64,000 bases of DNA, from positions 73,764,427 through 73,828,426 of the forward strand of contig OZ034968.1 in the NCBI GenBank assembly GCA_964030785.1. Direction: 5' to 3'. The notes beneath the pieces are model-generated. The model made no database searches. It saw only the letters and a list, made by a program, of their open reading frames with translations, and had not been told where the DNA came from. This document shows positions 13,001 to 23,886 of this stretch, one piece after another. The stretch is from Siderastrea siderea (Eukaryota; Cnidaria; Anthozoa; Scleractinia; Rhizangiidae). The translations under genes and the position numbers were made by a program. Within the stretch, counting starts at the first letter, position 1; every line of letters starts with the position of its first letter.

Positions 13001-14127
13001 AACAATCTCTTTTAGGCGACCATTTTTCCTAGCCTTTTGGGTGTTCGCTTACACGAAAAGTTTGTCTGTTTAATAATTTGACCAAGTGGTCGCTTTCAAG
13101 AGTTCGTCGCTAAGAGAGAGATTAGACTAAATGTACATTTTCCCTGAAAAGAAGCTGGAGAAAGGAGAAAATGAAAAATCACACAATCACTTGAATAAAT
13201 CTGCGTCAACGTTTATCTACCTGTCGTTTTGACTGTGCTTTATTGGTACCGGCAGTTGTGTCTTTTGGCTGACAGTTTCCGTATCGTATACCTAATCATT
13301 ACACGAAATTTCGCGGTAGCATTAAATTTACCCGCTTTTCGCAAACGGTAGGGGCCGGTTATTTAAACGATATCTAACTTAGACCTCAGTTTAAGACTAT
13401 GACTGCTCCTTCAAATCTTTTTATTAAAGAGTCATTTTAATTAGATAATCAGTAGTTTTTTTTAGTCTGTTCTACATGCCTTCTTGACATTGTTTACAGT
13501 AAACAACATTTAAACATTGGGTTTACGAGATTGAAATTGGTTTGGACGGCGGTTTTGTATAACTCCGTCGAAACCTCGTTTAAGTAACCGGCCTAGATGT
13601 CGCTAAGTTTCAATAAATTAAAAACAAACAGACAAAATCAGGGAGACGAAATCATCGCCCATAACTGACGTGAAGATTGCTTTGGGCGGTTTATTAAAAA
13701 GTAATTCTTGAATACATGGTGGTCTGCAGGTATCTCGGTCAGGAGTTCGCATCAACATTCAAAGCTCAGTCATTTACGAATTTTCCTCGTGAATTTTTAC
13801 GGTATGTACATCGGCTAACGCTTTTCGATCTGGATCATCTCACTTCTACGAAGAGCGTTAGTTAAAGGAACAAACTAACACGTTTTTATCATTATGGGGA
13901 TCAGAACATAAATGGAAGGTAATATATTCTTTTTTTCTTTTCCTAACTTTTTATGCAAGTTTCACGCGTGTTTTGTTGTGCTGTTATTATAATCCGTTCT
14001 CGCCAAATGCGCCAAACTAAATACAAAATGATAATAACCGATTGCAATCTACTGAACCTGAGCAGACGGCGCCACTAGAATAGTTGCTCAGTAACCTTCA
14101 TTTGAATAACAAACTTAAACAAGAAAG

Positions 14128-14262
14128 ATGGACTATTCAGTTTGCTACGAGCGTGGGACAAAGAAAATATCTGAGTCCCCGACAGGAATCGAACCCATGA
14201 CACGCTCCTTGCATACTTCTAAGATCAGCAATGTCGAAAGCGCCCAGTATGATGATAAAGAA
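14128..14262 (-). mobile_element. tRNA-derived SINE
   Basis: On the minus strand a tRNA-like head has a good Pol III B box (GGGTTCGATTCC) followed by CTGTCGGGGACTCAGAT. The same core appears, diverged, in the plus-strand SINE at 20335. The tail motif GAGCGTGGGA and the AAGAAAGATGGA-TATTCAGTTT stretch recur at 14300-14332, so part of the tail is duplicated. The cloverleaf is incomplete, so this is not a tRNA gene. Confidence 0.6.
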
Positions 14263-14583
14263 AGAGAGATGGTAAATTTTATGCTCGGTGAAGAAATAAG
14301 AAAGATGGAATATTCAGTTTATCACTAGCGTGGAATCACTTGGCCCACAGACGCAAATCTTAAGACATCGTTGATTCCATTTAGGATTGATTCAGGTGAA
14401 AGAATAACACAATTGAAAACTTATTTTCAATGAGCAAATCTACATTATAAGCCTAGTGTTCCACTTTCTGTCTCCGTTCATTTGATGTATTTGTTTTAAG
14501 CGTGTACAATATGACAGGCCGTTCTACAGCTGTTACAACTACTGGACACTACACAGCAACGTATTATACCTTACATTGGAATA

Positions 14584-15088
14584 CCGTAAAATCCCGGTTA
14601 TAAGCCCCCCGGTTATAAGCCCTCCTGGTTATAGGCCAATCTACCTCTTAACATAATTATATTCCGATTATAAGCTCCCCCCGGATATAAGCCCCCCTCC
14701 ATTTATCCATGTTACTTTAACATAAGTACTTTAACAGAACAAAGTACAACTTCAAATTGAAAATGACGAAAGTATAAAAGAGAGCGGAACAATAATTCGA
14801 ATCATCCTGATGTTCCAAATAGTATTGAACCAAACTGGTTCCAAATAACGGCATTAAACTAAATTCCCGATCTATTGTGACGCTTCAAAGCCTAAAGACG
14901 TGAGTAAATGGGAAACGTATTGGGATAGCGCTCAGTATGTAAGTCTTAATTTATTTCTTATCTACTCATTCTCAAACAATTATTTTATACCGCTTTTAAG
15001 CCCCCCCCCCCCCCCCTCGTTTATAAGCCCACCCAAAACCCCTTATGAACTTGTGTAAGCCTGAGGCTTATAAGCGGGATTTTACGGT
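14584..15088. mobile_element. MITE, Tc1/mariner-like, TA target site
   Basis: Inverted ends CCGTAAAATCCCGGTTATAA and its near-complement sit between TA dinucleotides at 14582-14583 and 15089-15090. The interior repeats the TTATAAGCCC motif and contains a long C run (about 14999-15018). There is no transposase. Confidence 0.8.
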
Positions 15089-15817
15089 ATTATCAGGAAT
15101 GGCGGTATAGAGTATAATGTCTACAATCGTCTACAATCAGTATAGTGTAGCGTGCAAAATTTTATTTTATTTATTTGATTATTTGTTTATTTCTTTCTTT
15201 CTTTATTTATTTATTTATACATCCGAGGTCTTTTTTTCACACCATAAAACATAAACTTTGTTTTTTCTTTTTGCTTTCTCAATCCAAGAGAACAGGACTG
15301 AACTCGCTGAGGGAATGGTATGAAACAACAGCTGTCCCAGAATATTTAAGGACGGTGCCTCCTTCTTAAGGAATTTGCCTACTAATACAGAGATATTTTT
15401 CCGCGGCTTATGACTATGTGGAAAAGTAGATCTTGGCAAGTTCTATCAGAATCCAAAACGAAAATTGGGGGTAACCACGCATTTTTCAAAGATAACTTAG
15501 CTTAAAGTTGGGGAGAAATTGTCAGACATTCTTTGTATTTTAAAGCTTTTTAGAGTTATTGTTGCTTGATTATCTCAGAAAAATGGGCAGTTACTCACAT
15601 TTTTCTTTTTTGATTCCAGTTACACTTCCGTCATGGGCAAAAGAGAAGAACTCTGGTGTCGAAAATGACCTGATAGTGGAATAATTGTTATATTTTAAAA
15701 ATTCTCAACTTCGGTATGAATCGTTGCTGATTTTTTTCGCCTTGTATTTTTTCACTTTATTTATTTATTATTATATTGTTTAGGAGAAAACTTCTGCCTT
15801 CCAGCGAATACTTTTGA

Positions 15818-15969
15818 ACGCCGTAGATTGCGTAGCAGTCGTTTTCGTTTCGTTTTAGCCAAGCGGGATACGCGCTAGGGCTTGGAGCCGGCGTATCCCG
15901 CTTGGCTCACGCTTCTCCCGCTTAGCTAAAAGGAACCGGAAACGACTGCCACGCAGGCTAAACGCCGCG
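15818..15969. mobile_element. Foldback repeat around AAGCGGGATACG
   Basis: GCGTAGCAGTCG and TTTTAGCCAAGCGGGATACG on the left are matched in inverted orientation on the right, giving an imperfect hairpin of about 150 bases. It lies just upstream of the tRNA-Gly gene and has no coding capacity. Confidence 0.6.
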
Positions 15970-16071
15970 GCACTTTACACAACCTGCAATTTCCCATCTG
16001 TATGGCAATATTACCTGGTTCCTGGACCAATAACAAACTTACAAATTTGTTGACAATGTTGGTATTTGAAA

Positions 16072-16142
16072 GCACTGGTGGTTCAGTGGTAGAATTCTCG
16101 CCTGCCACGCGGGAGGCCCGGGTTCGATTCCCGGCCAGTGCA
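16072..16142 (+). tRNA. tRNA-Gly (anticodon GCC)
   Basis: 71-nt cloverleaf. The acceptor stem GCACTGG pairs with CCAGTGC. The D arm is followed by the anticodon arm CTCGC CTGCCAC GCGGG with GCC at the anticodon, and the T arm is CCCGG GTTCGAT TCCCGG-type with a perfect B box. A T run 4-8 bases downstream can end Pol III transcription. It is nearly identical to vertebrate tRNA-Gly(GCC). The ordinary AT-rich surroundings fit an isolated nuclear tRNA gene. Confidence 0.97.
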
Positions 16143-16508
16143 TTTCATTTTGTTTGCTGCAAATTGCTATCTTGTTTACCACTACATTTTTCCATGCAAA
16201 GAAAAAATAACGATACCTTTCTGAAGAAGCACTTATTGCTTGTTCATAGCCAGTATTAATGTTGTCCTCATCGACTTTCTTTCTCCAGAAAATCAAGTAA
16301 AAACTGTGACGCACTTTTGCTGTACAGTGTGTGACGTGACGTGACGCACCTGCTAGCTTTGAATTGTTTTTTCCCTGCTAATTATATTACACATTATACA
16401 AACCTCAATACTGGTACTAATTACTCCTTAACGTTTTGTTGATTGTTTTACAGGACCAAACAAAATGGACAGAGAGCATAGTGATTGTATTAGTTGAGCG
16501 GTCTCAAG

Positions 16509-17660
16509 ATGATACGAATAGGTATAAAAGGCTTTAAGTGTCTACTGCTCGTAGCCATTTGCTACGCGTCTGGGGTTCTGGTATTTCACGTATGGAGCTT
16601 CATAAAAAGTCCCTTGTCAGAAGGTCGCTTGACTGTCCAGAACAAAACAGACGATTTAATTCATTTTGCTGGTGAAAGAAAAGACTTCTATATTGAGAAG
16701 CTTCTTCGTACAATCCGTTTCTTTAATCGTTCGACAACAACAACAGCCATGGCAGCCAACAAAGCGCGCGTTTTAACAAAGGAAATAAAGATCAACCATC
16801 GGACTTTTTTAACAACGCGCATTAAGTGCACACAAAAATTTCCTCTTTTAATCCTGGTTCCTTCCGGCCCGACGAATTTCAAAAACAGAAAAGTGATTCG
16901 CCAAACATGGGGCACCGATCACAGCATGAATAAAACTTGGAGGACAATGTTTCTGCTGGGGCAGGCGGAATATCCAAAAGAAAATATATACGTGATTTCG
17001 GAAGCGGCGATTTACGGTGATATCGTCCAAGGAGACCAAATAGACTCCTACTACAATCTGACGTTGAAACTTGAAATGGGCTTGGAGTGGGCCGTCAACT
17101 ATTGCGATTTTGATTTCCTCTTAAAGGCTGATGATGATGTCTTTATTGATCCTTTTCAACTGATAGATTATCTAAGAAGACCACAAACACCGCAAAGTTC
17201 GCTTTATCTCGGAAATGTAGCAAGACGAGCGAAAACTCGGCGAGAGGGAAAGTGGGGGCTAACGTACGAGGAATACCCGGATAAAGTCCTCCCGAAATTC
17301 TGCCTCGGCCCCGCATATGTCATGTCTCGCGATGTCGTTGCCAAAGTTGTAGAGATATTTGACACGAGGAACCCCCTAAAACTTGAGGATGTTTACATGG
17401 GGCTGTTGATGAAAAGACTTGGTGTTAACCCACGGAGACACCGGGGATTTAAGACGCACATATTTAATGGACAGTGTTCATATTATCCGAACTTACTTGC
17501 TTTACATGAGGCTTCAGTAATTTGCATGACCAAACTGTTCAACAAGGCTTTGGACCGAAGATTTCTGCTTATGTCTACAAAAACAAGCACTTCTGTAGGT
17601 ATCTTAAATAAGGGCAAACTTAGAACTTTTCATGTCAAAAAGCCTTTCTATAAGGTTTAA
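16509..17660 (+). CDS. Beta-1,3-galactosyltransferase-like glycosyltransferase (GT31), copy 2
   Basis: 383 residues, the same length as copy 1 and very similar over the catalytic domain, while the stem region (about residues 35-100) differs more. The signal anchor is at about residues 12-30. Motifs: RKVIRQTWG, LLKADDDVFIDP, GPAYVMSRDVV and EDVYMGLLMKRLGV. As type II Golgi enzymes, the pair probably extend glycans with beta-1,3-linked galactose or GlcNAc. The ATG at 16509 matches the start of copy 1. An upstream short frame (from 16464) ends before it, and a CAG acceptor just before suggests a 5'-UTR intron as in copy 1. The pair arose by tandem duplication. Confidence 0.9.
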   Translation: MIRIGIKGFKCLLLVAICYASGVLVFHVWSFIKSPLSEGRLTVQNKTDDLIHFAGERKDFYIEKLLRTIRFFNRSTTTTAMAANKARVLTKEIKINHRTFLTTRIKCTQKFPLLILVPSGPTNFKNRKVIRQTWGTDHSMNKTWRTMFLLGQAEYPKENIYVISEAAIYGDIVQGDQIDSYYNLTLKLEMGLEWAVNYCDFDFLLKADDDVFIDPFQLIDYLRRPQTPQSSLYLGNVARRAKTRREGKWGLTYEEYPDKVLPKFCLGPAYVMSRDVVAKVVEIFDTRNPLKLEDVYMGLLMKRLGVNPRRHRGFKTHIFNGQCSYYPNLLALHEASVICMTKLFNKALDRRFLLMSTKTSTSVGILNKGKLRTFHVKKPFYKV

Positions 17661-20334
17661 ATTTTATTATTTATGTTTTCTTTTACTTTTTGACACTTAA
17701 AACAAAAAAAGCGCTCTTGGAAAAATCTTTGGAGCAGGTATTCGAAAAAGACAGGTAAACTGGCATGGAAGCCTACACACCTGGCTGTCAAAGGCGAGTT
17801 CACTTGGTTTTCAGTGTTTGCAACGTTGCATCTCACTTGTGAACGTTTGTCAAACGTGTGCAGATTCAGACACGTGACCCCCACAACTATGATGATGCGA
17901 AAGGAGTAGGGACGAGTGTTGCGTTGTCTGTGCGCATATTTCAAACTACCAGGTTGATTGTTACATCTGAGCACACTTCTTACAAGGAAGTTACCTATTT
18001 TTTGTCACGTTAACTTTTGAAAGAAATAAATTGGGGCTGTGAAAAAAATTCCTGGATCATTTTGGTGCGATTTAAAGTATTTTAACATTACGCCTGTTTT
18101 GGTAACGAGGTTATGTGGTGAAAAGTGTGGGTGAATGGAATTCTCTCTCCATTTTCCTTTTCTGACATTTGTAGCTCTAACCCTCAATCGACCTGTTGAG
18201 TGTGCTGTTGGCCTGCGATGACAACATAGTCGGATAGCGATTTGATATCGCTTTTGTAATGTTAAGTCTAATCTTGAACCCTAACCCTTTGTCTCCTAAA
18301 ACAAACAAACCGTTTAAAGGAATTAAGGCTATTGAGGAATAATTTCTTTTTATACTGGTCGTGTTGGAACTGACTTCTGTTCTTAACTGTCTTAAGTCTT
18401 GGCGTATTATTTGTCTAAGATCTTAAATAAACAGGTGCTCTATAGCTTAATTCGACTGACGCTAATTTTCAGTAGTCATTTTGTCCAATAATTTGTTTTA
18501 GTCGACTTATGCGTCTCAGACGAATTATCCCTCTTTCACGATGAGTACGGCTAATTCTTTAGTTTATTCAGATACCAGGACGATAGCATAGTTTCTATAA
18601 ATCCGCATGCAACTTTCCGCTTGATACATGATTCTTTTCAAGCCCTTTGCACTGATTTTCTTTCTTTCTTTCTCTCTTTTTTTTTCGATTGTTATTACTA
18701 TTGTCAACATCTCTTATGAAACTTCGTGGGTTGACGTTACAAAAGCGAGGCTTAAATGGGCGTGAAATGGGTGTGAATTTAACTAATCTTGTGTAAATAT
18801 CCATACGGGTTTTTAAGTTTAATGAATAGCACTAATGCAAAAAGTGGTCCTTTATTATTTAGTCTAGCTGCCAATTTAATACAGAGTACACATTTAGTTC
18901 GGCAGGAATAACTTGGAAACGCTGCCTGCCAGGTAAGAAATGTTCCTGTGCCCTCTTGGTGTCACAAAAGGTTTAGGAATTTTGGGAGGTATTTTCCTCT
19001 CTGTACATACTAAGGACAAAGAAACCGAGGAATGTATTTTTGATACAGTTGACTTTCAGACTCTACGACCGTTCGGTCGCATTTAATAAACCAAGGAAGT
19101 TTGCCAACGAAGAACTCATTTAAAACATTTCCATCTTCCGCCATTGGTCAAAACGAAGGATTCGCACGAACTGGATAAAACGAGAGTTGAAACAAACTTG
19201 ACCTGAGACAAATAGTAACGGGTATCTTTGAGCGATTTTAGAATGACGGGGCCCCTGATTTACATATAATGCTTCCTAGAACGAGGCGTATAAAAACAAC
19301 AGAGGCGCTTACGCTATTCTTATTCAATGGCATGCCGGAACAGGTGACTGCGTACCCTGAATTTCAGCCGTCTCCTCCGGTTCGCTTACAGCCTAGTAGC
19401 CGGGAATTTTAAGTATAGTTCGTTTGTACTAGCCAAATTGAGCATTTATCTTAGTTCTAACGACAAAACCTTCACTCTAGATTTAATTTATTTTTAGATG
19501 CTTGGCGATGGGAAAGAGTCGTTCACATGTCTAGACCAAGTCTAGACATAACAACAAGTTGACGCAGTAATCAGTGAAGAGTGCTTCTTCATGTTGCGGC
19601 AATTTAACCAACTAACTCAATTCAGTTAGTTATTGTGATTCAGGGCTGTGCCGGCAATATTTACTTTTACGGTACTTGCTCATCGCAGCATCAAGAAAGA
19701 CCTGGCGGGGGGGGGGGGGAGTGGGGGTATTTTAACCTCCTTTCCAGGGTCTTTTCTCTTTGGGTATTCGTTATTTCACCACAGTGACTGCGTTCGACGA
19801 AAGAGAGCGCGAGCCAGCAGGAGAACACATGGACTGAGTTTAACGACGGACAACATAACAAAAGGGTCCTTCGTGGAGACAACATTGTACCTGAAACAGG
19901 CATGTTAAGGAACATTATGTACAACATAACTACAACAACAACAACAACAACAACAACAACAGGCTTTATATGCATGTCTACAAATCAATACAGTGTTGCA
20001 AAAGCATAGCATGATAACGTCAACAAACGTATTTAAAAAATACAATAGAAAAAGAGGGGTGAATAATTAAATCTTAATTATCAAACTAGATTAATAACAA
20101 TATGTTTTACAAATTTACCGAGTTCTTCAACTCTATAACTAACTCTGTGAGGGGTAATTCCTTAAAAATTCGGGATTCTATTACAGTGTATCCATTATCT
20201 CTAATTGATGAATAATTAGGACAATGAAAGAGTAAATGAATGTTATCTTTAGACACCACCTATCGACAGTTCAGTCCTAGCAATATGCAGGACGTTTGTC
20301 ACATGAACCTAATTTAATGGCCTTAGCTCCCACG
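17661..20334. other. Intergenic DNA, no supported gene
   Basis: I see no coding region. Simple sequence occurs at 18660-18690 (TTTC-rich), 19707-19717 (G run) and 19931-19962 (CAA repeat). An AATAAA near 18024 could serve GT31 copy 2. Confidence 0.5.
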
Positions 20335-20470
20335 GGCCTTCTGTAGCTCAGTGGTAGAGCATCTGGACAAGTAACCAGAAGGTCATAGATTCAACTCCTG
20401 TTGGGAAAACTCGGATTTTTTTCCGAGTCGCCTGTGTCACTAACAGAATAAAAACATCCTTCTCATCTTT
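20335..20470 (+). mobile_element. tRNA-derived SINE
   Basis: The head CTTCTGTAGCTCAGTGGTAG carries a clear A box. The anticodon-arm-like CATCTGGAC..CCAGAAGG follows, then a weak B box (AGATTCAACTCC) and the body CTGTTGGGAAAACTCGGAT. The body matches, with divergence, the SINE on the other strand at 14128-14262. There is no closing acceptor stem, so it is not a tRNA gene. Confidence 0.65.
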
Positions 20471-23251
20471 AATATTGTTGAGACCACAAAGAGTGCAAAG
20501 TCTTCCACACCTATCATTGGTTCTACCGGTTCCGATCGTGCTGAGTTTGCCGTTACTCATTCCGCACAGTTTTACTAAAGCTTTACACAACATACTTGTG
20601 TTGGGGGTCCTGTGCATAGTTTTCTGCTATTAAATTTATGAATTGTAAGAGTTGCTGAGTCTCTTGGGCAGCTTAAAAGAGGAAAATAGACCGTATATCT
20701 ACGTAACGCATTCCAACACAGCAAAAATGAAAAACAATATTCCATATGCTATGTACTAATGATTTTACCACGTCTAAATAAAGCTCATGTCTATGCCTGT
20801 GTCTATAAATATAGACTTAAAGAGCCAGTGTCACCCAAAGTGCTTTGCGCGCTCGTGTTTTTGTTTTGAAACAGCTTTTTGCGTTTGGCTGGCGCGTTTG
20901 CCGGACTTTTCGTAAATTATACCTTGCAAACTGGCCTTTCAGCGAGCTGATATGTACAATAGTAACCTCTAAAAACAGAAATAACTATGGAACTTTTGAA
21001 GTGTTGAATCGTAGGTGAAAAAGTGAAGTGTTGAAAAGCCCGCTTGGGGAGAGTCAATAAAGTACGTATGTATGAGATTTAGCCGTGCCTTTGCATTGTG
21101 CCTTACGCCTTAACAAATCCTCTTACACAATCCTTTCGAAGCATGTTGTCACTACTCGCCTCCGCCGATATTTTGTCCATTTTACAACAGATCCATCGTT
21201 TGAGTTACCTCCGGTATCCAATGTGTGACCAAAATCGTTCATTGTTTTGTTTTTATATTAATAAACCATGCAAACTTTCAGCCATCCTTTTCTTCTAAAG
21301 TTGATGTATTTTGACCATTTTGTGTCATACGTGACTACAGAATACTATTCCTGGCTAAATGTGTCGTAATCTGTCATTATTCTGAGGAAGGATTTTGTGC
21401 TAGTATAAAGAAAACATTGTCATTGACAATAAGTGAATATTTTAATCGAAGGCATGCTACTCCGGGAATTTGTTCGGGTATTCTGTTCCTGTGCTTAAGG
21501 AAACAAAGTAACCGAAAACTGCCTGAATATGGGCGGAAAACTATTATATAACTATTACATAACTTTAAATTATTCATGCATTATTAAATGATACGCTCAA
21601 TATAGAAGAGAACTGAGCAACTTGTTTTCAGTTTTAGTGATTTGCAGTTGGTACTTTGTTTTAACGAATACTTCTCCTCTTTCACGTCTTACAAAGGAAA
21701 CGTTGGACACGAATTCGGTCTTATCAGTAGAATTACACTTCTTGTTTTAATTGACTCTCAGTTTACTCAAATAACACTCCATTTTCTCGTTTATTTAATC
21801 TAGCATAGTTCATTTTTGCAGATTATTTAGAGTCACTATTTAGGTAACAAAGTAGAATGTAGCATTAAATGTTCTTGCCATTGTATAAGGTTTTTTTTTG
21901 ACATTTTGTTTTTATTCCTGGTCGAGCCTGCAATCGGACTTTGTTTTTCCGAATCAAAACTGGAAAGGAATGGTTTGATCTCGCCCTTGAAATCACGCGA
22001 TGACAGTCGCACGTCACGCGATGAAAGTGAAACAAAAAGGGTCAAACAGGAAAGGGGAGAGAATGAGCACATCCTTTCAACACAAACACTGGAAGGAACG
22101 GTAGTACAACACTGGCTCCTCCCGGAGATTGACTTCGTAGCCAAGCTTAGCGCCGGTATCGTAGAAAATCAAGAACTTCGAGGTGCTAAACTGAAAAAAA
22201 TTCGGTGAGATAATGTTATATCCTCTTATATCATAACTGAAACAGGTTTGTGCAATAATAGCCGCCAGTCGGGTGTTAGAAATTTTTTTGAGAGACGTAA
22301 ATAATCACCGGCCTACTTTAGTATCGTTAAATGAGGGCTTCTGATCCAAACAGTTTCAATCAGTAAATCAGAGCATGAGATAGCATAATTTTAACAATTT
22401 TGTTTTGCTATAATTAAAAAAAATCAGTGGTCGGAACAAAAGTTATTATTTCAAGTCAGGTCAAGTTCAGACACTGAACGGTCTCGTGTACCGTACGTTA
22501 TTAGCCGGCCTCTGAAAATATTTTACTTTACATTTATAAAAGCTCAACTCGCAAAAACCTAATGCGGCGTCTGAACCAACGCCGCAGTCAGTATTCGAAA
22601 AACTACTTTGCTGAGATCGGTGAATTCAAATCTTCTTTTCAACCGAAGAAATGACTTAAATTTCGACTTAAAAGATTACAATTTTACATGTCGAAACTAC
22701 TGTACACACTCATGAAATACGTGATAGCCAAGACCTCAGAAACACTTGATCTGTCGATATGAATCCATTATAAGAGTGTTTTTTCATCGTTCAGTCTTTG
22801 AAGCAAACATGCGCTTTTAAAACTGTTTTCATGAGAAAAATAAAGCATCTGGACGCTTTAGAAATTTTAAAAAAGATTTGTTTTTGCTTACGTAATACAA
22901 GGATTCGAACTCACTTTCGAACCGACTCGCTTTCGTATGAACCGCATCAGGGTATGTAAAAACCCGCTCGTAATCATGCTAGCTGCTTAAGTTCAACATC
23001 ACAATTAATAATACTACCTATTAAGAAAATAATCATATTGCAGGTTAATGAGCTTTTCGTATAGTCTTGTATGCTGGGTTTTTTTAGCAAAGACATATAT
23101 GCTCAAGTCATTTCAATAGAACAATTGTTTCGCTTTTTCCTCAAGTACATTGTGACCGTAAAATGTTTCTGCTCTTAATGTCATCGCTTTGGAAACATGT
23201 CAAAACGATGTTCTCGGTCATGTATGTGTGTTAATGAAACTTAATTAACAA
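20471..23251. other. Intergenic DNA up to the viral element, no supported gene
   Basis: Short frames here (for example about 21906-22208) show no domain, splice context or start context. I see no repeats with clear ends. Confidence 0.45.
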
Positions 23252-23257
23252 TGCATT
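23252..23257. repeat. Target site duplication TGCATT, left copy
   Basis: TGCATT directly precedes the element and directly follows it at 45861-45866. Six bases is the duplication length known for Maverick/Polinton integration. Confidence 0.95.
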
Positions 23258-23518
23258 AGTAGTAAGGGGGGACCGTTTGGGACTCAGACTGGCTTCTGAT
23301 TGGTCGAGAGCGATCACGTGACTAGAGGAACTTCCGGTGGGGGAAACCGCTGACCAGTGGGAAAAAGGGGATCGTGGGCTCATGGGAACCGGAAGTCACG
23401 TGATTTAGAATGGGAAACCGCTGCCCAGTGTGAAAAAGGGATCGTGGGCTCAAGAGGAAGTAAACCCGCTGAGAAAACGCGGGCTCAAAGTCCAAAGTCC
23501 AATTTGTGGAACGGGGGT
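23258..23518 (+). repeat. Left terminal inverted repeat (261 bp)
   Basis: Compared line by line with the reverse complement of 45600-45860, I found no difference. It contains CCAAT-type (GATTGGTC) and CACGTG motifs and an internal direct repeat of about 40 bases (units near 23341-23381 and 23411-23452, sharing GGGAAACCGCTG and ATCGTGGGCTCA). Confidence 0.97.
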
Positions 23519-23559
23519 GGTCCTTGAGTCTAAAAAAACAAGAAAATAAAAAAAAATAA

Positions 23560-23565
23560 TTTATT
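23560..23565 (-). terminator. poly(A) signal for the polymerase gene (minus strand)
   Basis: TTTATT on the plus strand (AATAAA on minus), about 310 bases after the polymerase stop and just inside the left inverted repeat. It is the only canonical signal in that interval that I noticed. Confidence 0.55.
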
Positions 23566-23679
23566 GTCAACCTTTTTCACAACAAGTGAGAGAAAACAAA
23601 AATAAGGGTTCCATGATGACTTTGAGTTCCTCTTTGATGTGAGTGTTCCTTTGAGTTCCTTTTAACAGACGACAATTCG

Positions 23680-23886
23680 TTAATGTTCAATAGAGGGTCC
23701 CCACCATTGTTTTTGACATCGAGTTATTCTTCGCCATTGGTTGTTGTCACGGATCCATTGTTGACGTCGAGGATTTCTCATTAAAGGTATGGCAAAGGAA
23801 CTGTAGAATGGGGGTGGTGGCGCCCAATGTTCTCGATCACAGCGATCACAATCGACGATCTTGTTGGGGTTTTCACTGGTAGCCAT
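23680..23886 (-). CDS. Possible small Cys-containing protein downstream of polymerase
   Basis: A 68-residue frame opens with MATSENPNK and overlaps the 3' end of the polymerase gene by 14 bases. It contains a CDRC motif (CxxC), a proline run and several tryptophans. No family is recognised. The compact overlap resembles other gene junctions in the element, but it could be a chance frame in the polymerase 3' UTR. Confidence 0.3.
   Translation of the reverse strand: MATSENPNKIVDCDRCDREHWAPPPPFYSSFAIPLMRNPRRQQWIRDNNQWRRITRCQKQWWGPSIEH

Noticed and set aside
14128..14262. tRNA gene on the minus strand
   Set aside because: Only a B box and part of a head are present, with no acceptor stem; it matches the SINE at 20335.
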